27,528 bases of DNA from a virus. Within the stretch, counting starts at the first letter, position 1. Every line of letters begins with the position of its first letter. The stretch spans positions 1 through 27,528 of IMG/VR virus record IMGVR_UViG_3300025769_000659; one strand, written 5' to 3'. Below, in pieces: positions 19,122 through 27,100 of this stretch. The notes under the pieces are model-generated. The model worked only from the letters and a program-made list of their open reading frames with translations, was not told the DNA's origin and made no database searches. The translations under genes were made by a program, and so were the position numbers.

Positions 19122-19972
19122 TGAATCATAAAGGTGAATTGGCAGTTCATAGGTATCTGCAACAAGTAGTAGACGGTGAATCTAAAATGGATGAATCTGT
19201 TATAGAAACCGTTGCTAATGATGTTAAAGATGCTTTGAATCGTCAATTCAATGGTGGCAAAAGAGGTGGGTTTACTTATAGAATGTCTAATATAGGTAGA
19301 CCCTCCTGCCAACTTTGGTGGGCAAAGAATCATGCAGACAAAGCATCATCTAAGCCAACTACTTTTGTTATGAATATGATGATAGGAGATATTGTTGAAG
19401 CTGTATTTAAAGCTTTACTAACACAAGCAGGAGTAGAGTATCAGAACAGTGAAGCAGTAACTTTAAAATTAAAAGATGGCAAAAACATAACAGGAACATA
19501 CGACCTTGTAGTTGACGGAGCAGTTGACGATATTAAATCTGCTTCTGATTGGTCGTATAAATATAAGTTTGAATCTATTGACACATTAAAAAATGGTGAC
19601 AGCTTTGGTTACGTGGGTCAATTAGCAGGATATGCAGTTGCATCAGATAAAAAGATTGGAGGTTGGTGGGTTGTAAATAAAGCCAATGGTCAATTTAAAT
19701 ATGTTAAGGCAGATAACATAGACTTAAAAGAAGAAATAGCCACAATAGAAAAGACAATAGAACAAGCTAATAGTAAAGAGTTAGTGCGATGTTTTGAACC
19801 TGAACCTGAAACATTTAGAAGTAAACCTACAGGTAACATGGTTTTAAATAAAAATTGTACTTTCTGTGATTTTAGACAACACTGTTGGAGCACATTACAA
19901 GAGTTACCTGCACAGAAGTCTTTGGCAAAAGAACCAAAAATGGTGCAGTATATAAGTCTTGCAGAGGTATAG
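19121..19972 (+). CDS. PD-(D/E)XK exonuclease, Cas4/RecB-like with Fe-S cysteines
   Basis: 283 residues. The nuclease core is GTYDLVVDGAVDDIKSAS, giving Asp128 and Asp137-x-Lys139, with an upstream Glu93 helix and GQLAGYAVAS as the later Q-x-x-x-Y motif. Cys63 (SNIGRPSCQLWW) together with Cys246, Cys249 and Cys255 (CTFCDFRQHC) reproduces the four-cysteine 4Fe-4S arrangement of Cas4/AddB-type nucleases. It probably degrades or resects DNA for recombination or nucleotide salvage. It lies between the putative SSB and endonuclease I; the next gene begins at the following base. Confidence 0.82.
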   Translation: MNHKGELAVHRYLQQVVDGESKMDESVIETVANDVKDALNRQFNGGKRGGFTYRMSNIGRPSCQLWWAKNHADKASSKPTTFVMNMMIGDIVEAVFKALLTQAGVEYQNSEAVTLKLKDGKNITGTYDLVVDGAVDDIKSASDWSYKYKFESIDTLKNGDSFGYVGQLAGYAVASDKKIGGWWVVNKANGQFKYVKADNIDLKEEIATIEKTIEQANSKELVRCFEPEPETFRSKPTGNMVLNKNCTFCDFRQHCWSTLQELPAQKSLAKEPKMVQYISLAEV

Positions 19973-20434
19973 ATGTCTCCGCATAAAATAAGAAGAGAAG
20001 CTATAAAGTATGGGTATAGGAGTGGGTTAGAACATGCCCTCTCTTTATACTTAACCAAGCTAAAACATAACTACTCATATGAAAGTATGAAGATAGAATG
20101 GGAGGACTTAGCATACCGCACCTATACCCCTGACTTTATACTAAACAATGGTATAATAATAGAAACCAAAGGTAGGTTTTTAACAGCAGATAGAAGAAAA
20201 CATCTGTGCATAAAGAAGCAACACCCTAAGCTAGATATTAGATTTGTATTTACAAACAGTCGAAGTAAACTAAGCAAAGGTGCGAAATCTACATACGCAG
20301 AGTGGTGTATAAAGCATGACTTTAGATATTATGATAGGATAATACCTGAAGATTGGCTAAAAGAAAAAGGTAAAAACAAACACCCTAACTTCATAAAGTT
20401 TAAGGGTAGTAAAATAAAAAGGAGAAAAGCATGA
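19973..20434 (+). CDS. Endonuclease I, Holliday-junction resolvase (T7 gp3-like)
   Basis: 153 residues, almost the T7 length (149). All four catalytic residues align: Glu20 (SGLE), Asp54 (YTPDF), Glu64 and Lys66 (IIETKGRF). The later blocks (DRRKHLCIKKQHPKLDIRFV, AKSTYAEWCIKHDF, IPEDWL) are also T7-like. The enzyme resolves branched DNA before packaging and breaks down host DNA. It starts one base after the exonuclease stop. Its end overlaps the next gene (ATGA). Confidence 0.93.
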   Translation: MSPHKIRREAIKYGYRSGLEHALSLYLTKLKHNYSYESMKIEWEDLAYRTYTPDFILNNGIIIETKGRFLTADRRKHLCIKKQHPKLDIRFVFTNSRSKLSKGAKSTYAEWCIKHDFRYYDRIIPEDWLKEKGKNKHPNFIKFKGSKIKRRKA

Positions 20435-20766
20435 AAATAACTTATGAACCTGAAGACTTTCTACTTGTTTTAAAACCACACCTAGATAAAGATTTAATAT
20501 GGACAGGAGAAGTATCTGTAAAAATAGTTACATCTGATGCTAACAGGTTAGATGATGAAGACTATTATGGTATGATGCACTTTGCTAGACTAGTATGTGG
20601 TTCTATTCCTACTATGGATAAGAATGAAAAATTTAAAATAGAATGTGAAAAAGAAGCTAATCTATACTTGCCAAATGAGGACAAGTGTGCTATAGATAAA
20701 ATTAGTGATGTTGAAGGAAACGTAATAACATTAAACTTTAAATCAGATACAGAAGGAAACGCATAA
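20431..20766 (+). CDS. 111-residue protein of unknown function
   Basis: Coupled by ATGA to endonuclease I and by TAATG to DUF3310. AAGGAGAAAAGC precedes the start. The product begins MKITYEPEDFLLVLKPHLDK and is beta-rich with several acidic patches (NRLDDEDYYG) and three Cys. Not recognised; probably a small accessory protein of the nucleotide/replication block. Confidence 0.6.
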   Translation: MKITYEPEDFLLVLKPHLDKDLIWTGEVSVKIVTSDANRLDDEDYYGMMHFARLVCGSIPTMDKNEKFKIECEKEANLYLPNEDKCAIDKISDVEGNVITLNFKSDTEGNA

Positions 20767-21038
20767 TGGAAAGGCATGGTGATTATATGGCAAGAAGACT
20801 GAGAGAAGAAGATAAAGCAGAGGATATGGTCAATCATCCTGTTCATTACAACAAAGCAGGTATTGAAACTATTGATGCTATAGAAGCTTCGACTAATGAA
20901 GGTTTTAAGTATTACTTACAAGGTAATATACTAAAGTACATATGGAGATATGAATACAAAAACGGTGTAGAAGATTTAAAGAAAGCACAGTGGTATTTAA
21001 ATAAACTGATTGAGGTTTACAATGACGGTAAGAGTTAA
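20766..21038 (+). CDS. DUF3310 protein (SaV-like; domain shared with T7 gp1.7)
   Basis: 90 residues. The conserved block is VNHPVHYNKAGIETIDAIEA, then YLQGNILKYIWRYEYKNGVE and DLKKAQWYLNKLIE: the DUF3310 signature (NHP-x-HY...G-x-ETID...GN-x-x-KY-x-x-R...K-x-G-x-x-DL-x-KA). The domain occurs in many phages and in T7 gp1.7, a nucleotide kinase acting on thymidylate/deoxyguanylate. That suggests, but does not prove, a role in nucleotide metabolism. It lies just before ribonucleotide reductase, consistent with such a role. Confidence 0.85.
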   Translation: MERHGDYMARRLREEDKAEDMVNHPVHYNKAGIETIDAIEASTNEGFKYYLQGNILKYIWRYEYKNGVEDLKKAQWYLNKLIEVYNDGKS

Positions 21039-21192
21039 AATGATGATAACGTTTGAAGTAGACCCTGAAGAATATCCTATTCCTGCGGATGGAAGGGTTG
21101 ACGAAGAGTTTAAAGAACACATACAGGAATATGTACACGATATAGATGGTGTAACAATAAAACATTTAAGAGTATTAACAGAAGGGATTTGA
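21022..21192 (+). CDS. 56-residue acidic protein before ribonucleotide reductase
   Basis: ATG 21022 has TTGAGG upstream and overlaps the end of DUF3310 by 17 bases. The product (MTVRVKMMITFEVDPEEYPI, then VDEEFKEHIQEYVHDIDGVT) has a beta-alpha-beta look and a net negative charge. One base separates its stop from the reductase start. I know no function. Confidence 0.6.
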   Translation: MTVRVKMMITFEVDPEEYPIPADGRVDEEFKEHIQEYVHDIDGVTIKHLRVLTEGI

Positions 21193-21193
21193 C

Positions 21194-23140
21194 ATGATAC
21201 AAAACTATTTACCAACCGACTACCAAAACTTTATAGCACTCTCTCGCTATGCAAGGTGGAAGGATGACGAACAACGTAGAGAGAATTGGGGTGAGACTGT
21301 AGACAGATACTTTGACTACATGACGAATCATCTTAATAAAAACCATGCATATACTGTAACCAAAGCTCTTAAAGAGAAGCTTACAGAGCAGATAATGAAC
21401 TTAGGTGTGATGCCTAGCATGAGAGCCTTGATGACATCAGGACCTGCTTTAGATAGATGTCACGTAGGTGGTTATAATTGTAGCTACATACCTGTAGATA
21501 GTCCTCGTTCATTTGACGAGTGTATGTACATACTTATGTGTGGCACAGGTGTAGGTTTCTCTGTAGAACGTGAGAACGTAGACAAGCTACCTGTAGTCAA
21601 TGAACATTTTGAAGATAGCACTACGGTCATAACTGTGGGTGACAGCAGACCCGGATGGGCAAAGGCATTGAGAGAACTAATTGCTATGTTATATGTAGGT
21701 CAAGTGCCTAAGTGGGATGTATCACAGGTGAGACAGGCAGGTGCACGACTTAAAACATTTGGTGGTAGAGCATCTGGTCCTGCTCCACTAGAAGAGTTGT
21801 TTAGATTCTGTATAGAGAAGTTTAAGGGTGCTAAAGGCAGACGATTATATCCTATTGAGTGTCACGACTTGATGTGCAAGATAGGTGAAGTCGTAGTTGT
21901 TGGTGGTGTACGTAGGTCTGCTCTTATATCATTGTCTAACTTAGGTGATGACCAAATGAGACATGCTAAGTCAGGTAAGTGGTGGGATAATGAGGGTCAA
22001 AGGTCATTAGCAAATAACTCTGTAGCATACAAAGGTAAACCTGAGATGGGTACATTCATGCGAGAATGGACATCCCTATATGAATCTAAGTCAGGTGAAC
22101 GTGGTATATTTAATAGAGAATCTGCCATTAAACAAGCATCTAAGAATGGAAGAAGAAAGTATGCATTAGTAGAAAAACCTGTATTGCCATTAGACTATAT
22201 GCAATTTGGTTGCAATCCATGTAGTGAGATTATACTTAGACCTTATCAGTTCTGTAATCTTACAGAGGTAGTGTGTAGAGTTACAGATGACCTTAATTCA
22301 CTGAAAGAAAAGGTACGTATGGCTACAATCTTAGGTACATTCCAATCAACTCTTACTAATTTTAAATACTTACGTAAGATATGGAAGGATAACACAGAAG
22401 AAGAAAGACTGTTAGGTGTATCTCTTACAGGTATTCTTGACTGCCCTATATGGAATGAAGAAATACTGCAAATACTAAAAGATGTAGCAGTAGAAACTAA
22501 TAAGAAGATGGCTAAAGACTTAGGTATTCCTCAATCAACTGCCATCACTTGTGTCAAACCTAGTGGTACAGTCAGTCAATTAGTTGACAGTGCATCAGGT
22601 ATTCATGCTAGACATAATGATTACTATATCAGAACTGTACGTGGTGATAACAAAGACCCACTCACACAGTTTATGAAAGATAGCGGTATACCAAGTGAGC
22701 CATGTGTTATGAAGCCTGACAGTACAACTGTGTTCAGCTTCCCTATGAAGTCACCTGATGGTGCTACAACTAGGACAAAGATGTCTGCTATTGAACAATT
22801 AGAGTATTGGCTAATGTTTCAAAGACATTGGTGTGAACACAAACCTTCTGTTACTGTATCTGTTAAGGAAGATGAGTGGATGGAAGTAGGAGCATGGGTA
22901 TACAAAAACTTTGATGAAGTATCAGGTATATCTTTTCTGCCATTCAGTGACCATACATATGCTCAAGCACCTTATCAAGACATAACAGGTGGAGAGTATG
23001 AGCAGTTGTATAAAAAGATGCCTACATCTATAGATTGGTCTAAGTTAGCAGACTATGAGAAAGAAGATACAACTAGTGGTGGAAGGGAACTAGCTTGCAC
23101 AGCAGATGCTTGTGAAATGGTTGACATACAAGCTAGTTAA
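21194..23140 (+). CDS. nrdJ: Adenosylcobalamin-dependent ribonucleotide reductase (class II, monomeric)
   Basis: 648 residues. It reduces ribonucleoside triphosphates to deoxyribonucleotides, using coenzyme B12 to generate a thiyl radical, and works without oxygen or a second subunit. Active-site residues align with the Lactobacillus leichmannii enzyme: Cys96 (GGYNCSYIP), Asn341-Pro-Cys343-Ser-Glu345 (radical Cys and Glu) and Cys354 (YQFCNLTE), 11 residues after Cys343 as in the reference. The phosphate-binding loop is KPSGTVS. The C-terminal shuttle pair is Cys635-x4-Cys640. It is shorter than the ~740-residue bacterial enzyme. Dependence on cobalamin means the host must obtain B12. It supplies dNTPs for phage replication. 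Confidence 0.93.
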   Translation: MIQNYLPTDYQNFIALSRYARWKDDEQRRENWGETVDRYFDYMTNHLNKNHAYTVTKALKEKLTEQIMNLGVMPSMRALMTSGPALDRCHVGGYNCSYIPVDSPRSFDECMYILMCGTGVGFSVERENVDKLPVVNEHFEDSTTVITVGDSRPGWAKALRELIAMLYVGQVPKWDVSQVRQAGARLKTFGGRASGPAPLEELFRFCIEKFKGAKGRRLYPIECHDLMCKIGEVVVVGGVRRSALISLSNLGDDQMRHAKSGKWWDNEGQRSLANNSVAYKGKPEMGTFMREWTSLYESKSGERGIFNRESAIKQASKNGRRKYALVEKPVLPLDYMQFGCNPCSEIILRPYQFCNLTEVVCRVTDDLNSLKEKVRMATILGTFQSTLTNFKYLRKIWKDNTEEERLLGVSLTGILDCPIWNEEILQILKDVAVETNKKMAKDLGIPQSTAITCVKPSGTVSQLVDSASGIHARHNDYYIRTVRGDNKDPLTQFMKDSGIPSEPCVMKPDSTTVFSFPMKSPDGATTRTKMSAIEQLEYWLMFQRHWCEHKPSVTVSVKEDEWMEVGAWVYKNFDEVSGISFLPFSDHTYAQAPYQDITGGEYEQLYKKMPTSIDWSKLADYEKEDTTSGGRELACTADACEMVDIQAS

Positions 23141-23298
23141 TGTTAGAAGGTAGTACATTACTTTGGTGGCAATGGTGGTTATTAATAGCCATTTCCATCA
23201 ACACTACAATAAACTTAATTGTGTTCTTTAAAGGTAGGAAGCTACATATAAGAGAACTATTACATTTGAAACAAAAACCTAAAAGGAGTATAAAATGA
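23140..23298 (+). CDS. 52-residue single-TM protein
   Basis: Starts within the reductase stop (TAATG) and ends in an ATGA overlap with the next gene. It opens MLEGSTLLWWQWWLLIAISI, continues as one membrane span to about residue 30 (NTTINLIVFF), and ends in a basic cytoplasmic-type tail. The five Trp/aromatic residues at the membrane border are striking. No family is recognised; real by double coupling. Confidence 0.6.
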   Translation: MLEGSTLLWWQWWLLIAISINTTINLIVFFKGRKLHIRELLHLKQKPKRSIK

Positions 23299-23546
23299 GA
23301 GATATGATATTACAAGCACTAAAGACTAAACTATTAGGTCAGATGAATGGTCACATAGCTAATGTAGAAGTTATGATGACCAATCCTGTTGGGGTGGGAG
23401 ACCATCCTACTATAATTGATACTATAGATAAAGAACTCACCGCATTAGAAAATGCTAATGGTAAACTAAACGTACTAGTAAAATACTTTGAAAGGAGACA
23501 AGAGGATGCAAAAACACAAGAAGAAAAGAAACCCCAATCTAAGTAA
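23295..23546 (+). CDS. 83-residue helical protein of unknown function
   Basis: AAAAGGAGTATAAA precedes ATG 23295. The product is mostly helical (MRDMILQALKTKLLGQMNGH, IDKELTALENANGKLNVLVK) with a charged Glu/Lys/Gln tail. The pattern seems familiar from T7-like marine phages near MazG, without known function. Its last 41 bases overlap the next gene. Confidence 0.6.
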   Translation: MRDMILQALKTKLLGQMNGHIANVEVMMTNPVGVGDHPTIIDTIDKELTALENANGKLNVLVKYFERRQEDAKTQEEKKPQSK

Positions 23547-23781
23547 GTATGATGCTCCCTTACGAATACAATTCGAGAGGGGGTTCAATGCTTTCAAGGG
23601 TAGACAGTATGTAAAAGCTGTCAAAGGTAATAAGGTTATTATGACAGAGAACCCTTATAATCCTAACACCATGCAGTCACGAGAGTGGTCACGTGGATAT
23701 AACTCTGCATATGCACAGCAACTAAAGAAGGTTAAACATGCAGAAGATAGAAGAAGAAGCGAGAAAATACATGCAGGATAA
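23506..23781 (+). CDS. RMF-like small basic protein
   Basis: 91 residues from ATG 23506 (AGGAG...GAGG upstream). Residues 18-75 read RIQFERGFNAFKGRQ, then ENPYNPNTMQSREWSRGYNS and AYAQQLKK. The order R-G-F-x-A-x-x-G-R...P-Y...M-x-x-R-x-W-x-x-G-Y-x-x-A closely tracks ribosome modulation factor (R-G-Y-x-A-x-x-G-R...P-Y...R-x-x-W-x-x-G-W-x-x-A), the protein that dimerises ribosomes in stationary phase. An insertion of about 10 residues lies between the two halves. Ribosome binding is inference; such motifs also occur in other small phage proteins. The end overlaps the MazG gene. Confidence 0.6.
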   Translation: MQKHKKKRNPNLSKYDAPLRIQFERGFNAFKGRQYVKAVKGNKVIMTENPYNPNTMQSREWSRGYNSAYAQQLKKVKHAEDRRRSEKIHAG

Positions 23782-24130
23782 GTTGTTTATAGATGAAGTT
23801 ATAACACCTGACCTATATGAAAAACTAGCAGGATGGACTGCTATCTTTCCTAAAGACAAAGCACTAGAGTATTTAGCATTAGGTATGACAAGTGAAGCAG
23901 GTGAGGTAGCAGGGAAGGTAAAGAAACTTATACGTGACGGTGCTGATAAGGAAGACTTTGAAGTAAAGAAACTTGCCATAGCATCAGAGATAGGTGACGT
24001 ACTTTGGTACTGTGCTATGATGGCAAAGGAAGTTGGAGTTCCCTTGAATACAATTATGCAAGAGAATTTAAGGAAGTTGCATGATAGGAAGGAACGTGGA
24101 AAACTTCATGGTTCAGGGGATGATAGGTAA
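23738..24130 (+). CDS. mazG: MazG-like nucleotide pyrophosphohydrolase
   Basis: 130 residues. The all-alpha NTP-PPase core shows SEAGEVAGKVKKLIRDG (E-x2-E) and IASEIGDVLWYCAMMAKEVG (E-x2-D), which together bind Mg and the nucleotide. The ending RKLHDRKERGKLHGSGDDR is typical of phage MazG-like enzymes. It hydrolyses nucleoside triphosphates to monophosphates. In marine phages it is thought to tune nucleotide pools rather than ppGpp. It overlaps the RMF-like gene and is the last rightward gene: its TAA (24128-24130) touches the stop of the opposing gene. Confidence 0.9.
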   Translation: MQKIEEEARKYMQDKLFIDEVITPDLYEKLAGWTAIFPKDKALEYLALGMTSEAGEVAGKVKKLIRDGADKEDFEVKKLAIASEIGDVLWYCAMMAKEVGVPLNTIMQENLRKLHDRKERGKLHGSGDDR

Positions 24131-27100
24131 CTATTTAATCTCTAAATTTAGTGGATAGTTTTCACCTAGTCTTTTACCTAGTTGCAGTAGCTTGTAATAA
24201 TCATAATCGTTTTTACTTGCTACTGCACCATAGGTTTTTGCGTATGCATTTTTAGCTAATGTCTGTACAGCCTGTGGTAATCTATTAAAATCTAATATAT
24301 CTTTAGGGTAGTTTTTATATTTTTTTGCCATATTGATTCTAGTCTGTTGATTTTTTAGACCTAAACTAATTTCTTGTTTAACTTCTTTTATTATGCCATT
24401 TAATTTATCTCGTTGTCTTTCGTTTTTACTTATAGTAACTTTTTTACCTTCTACAATTAGGTCAATAGATTCTAAATCTTTATAGGCTTTGGAATTTATA
24501 AAAGGTACAATTACTTCTCCTATATAACTATCCATAATGTTACCATACATTTCATCATATTCAGGGTTTTGTGTTCTAGGAAATTTAGAATAACTACGTA
24601 TTTTTAATCTATCCATTTCTGATTCAAATTTATTTTTCTTTTCATTTAATAATAAACCTGCTGTCTGTCTTGTAATTGGAGCAACCCTTCTCATCAATCC
24701 TTCTTTAGTAGAAGATTTTCTATCCTTGGGTGCTTTATAACCTGTGCTGTTACCTATTAACTTTTCTAAGTTTTTTTCTATGGCATTATTAGCAGGAATA
24801 CGTTGTAAACTTCTATTCACAAGAAGACTAAACGCATCTTTTTTATTCATATCTTTAACTACTCTTTCACTATCAGGTGCTAAAAAAGTATTATATAAGT
24901 CTTGAGCAGATGTTATAGGTATGGTAAAGGTACTAAATAAATTACCAAAGTATTCTGCACCCATAACTTCAAATTTATCAGATATATCTAAATCATTATT
25001 TGTCAAATCATCAAAGGCTTTTTCTAAAGCATATACACCTAAACCTGCTTTGAATTGTGCTCCTGTCAATGCTTGTATAGCAGACGTAAAAGTATCTCTG
25101 TTTTTAAATACAGGTTCATCTTTCATAAGCCTAGCAGCTATATCGCCAAAGAATAAAAAAGGTGCTGCAGGAAAGAAAGGTCGTAAATCATAAGTCTTAC
25201 CAGACGGTGTTCTGCCTTCGTACCAATTTTCACCTGCATGTTCTGACATTCTAAATGCAGTTGCTCCTGCAAACATACCTGTTCCTACTAAACCTTTTGC
25301 AGCATTGTTGTAAGAAGTTATCAATTCATCCTTCTGCATACCTATTATGGATTTACCCACATTAAGTATTTCTCCTCTAGCTTGTTTATTCGTCATTAAA
25401 AATACAGGAGAATACTCATACGTATATCTCATTGCGTTCATCATAAAACGTGGGAAGGGAGCTAATGCTGTTCCAACAAAAGGAGCAGAATGTATACCAG
25501 ATATAATACTTCTAGCTAAAGCACTATCTGGAGTTTTCTGATAGGTAAAGTACAATGTGTCCTCTACAATTCTATCTAATGCTTCTCTACCTTGTTTAGA
25601 TGCAAAAGTATCATTGAATCTACCATTCTTTATTATTTTAATTAAATCAAAATCTGATTCATTTATGTCTTTACCACTAATTTTTTTATAAGCAGCTGGG
25701 TCTTTCATAGCTTGTGTGTACATAGTATTTAATTCACGTTTAAGATTGCCAACAAAAGCTGCTCTTTTAAACATGTTATCTGATATAGTGTTTAATGCAT
25801 TTAGTTGTCTTGACGCTTTTTCTAATCTGCCTACTTTATGATTACCACCTCTAGCACCTGTCGCATCAGCAATGTCTGCTAGTTGTTTAAACATACGACC
25901 TGCTTTATCTTGAAAGCCTTTTTCAAATATTTGTTCTACTAAAGCTGCTTCTTTTTTATTTGTTAATCCATATGCTATAGACCACACATCAGAATTAGGA
26001 CCTAGTTTTGCAGTGCCTGTTACTTTAGCTAAAGCATTGTCTAAACTTTGTGTAAGTATATCCATACCAACACGTGAATAACCAGATGCTACGTTTCTAA
26101 AAGTGGTAGCAGTTTGTGATGTCATAAAAGCTAATCGAGCAGCATCAGCTTTTCTCAATCCACTTAACTCTTCTCCTGAAGTTTCTAAATACTTTCTTAC
26201 ATCTCCCTCATCAACAGCTTTTGATAATTTAGCAGACATATCTTTCATTTCTTTACTAAAACCAAAAACGTCAAAAGAAGCTACATCATTTAATGCGTGA
26301 TTAAAGCCACGCATACTAGCCAAAAAAGCTTTTTTAGACTGTCCTGCTGCTTGTAAAATTCTACCAGCATCAGATAAGTCTGCCATAAAAATATCACCTA
26401 AATCATCGTAGGTAATATCATACTTCTTCATTAATGTTCCGAATTGCTCTTCTATTTTTGTAGTGGCTTTAGTTGCTCCTTTAACATTACCTTTACCTAT
26501 TTGTCTAGTGACCCTAGCTAGTGCTTCAGTAATTCTTTCCCCGGGTAATAACCCATCAACTTCACCTAGTAGTTCTGTCAAAGCACCTGCTACCTGTTTG
26601 AATTTTTCTGGTTTTACAGCTAAACGTACAGAAGCATCTAACTCTTCCTTTGTTGCCATCTCTCCTAGCTTTGCTTTACCTGCTTCTACAGATTCCTTGT
26701 TCAATGAGTTTAATGCATCTGTTACAGACTGCCCAAGAACTTTATTTTTATCTAGCATATTGTCTGCGTTTACACTAGCTTGCATTGTTCTTTTAGCTAT
26801 AGCATCTTCACTTTCCTTAACCAAGTCACCTGTATTTTGTTCAATCCTTTTTACTATTTCTTTTCTACCCATTACAAGTGGCACACCTACACTAGCAACA
26901 GATGATACAGCAGTAGCTAAAGCTGTTTGACCAAAACTATAGTCATCTTGAAACCCTGCTTCCATCATAGTACCTTGAGCAGCTATATCTTGTAATGCTC
27001 CACCTGTGCCTTCAATTACGGCAGCAGATTTAAGCGGATTAGTTGCCATAGTAGATAGTAATTTACCAATGCCTAATTTAGATGTCGCTACGGCTGCCTG

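Noticed and set aside
21622-21631. Extra TACGGTCAT copy inside the ribonucleotide reductase gene
   Set aside because: It lies within coding sequence, lacks the G tract and is not preceded by a hairpin; chance match.
26463-26930. 155-codon plus-strand frame
   Set aside because: Antisense to the very large structural gene; Ser/Ala/Leu-rich shadow without RBS.
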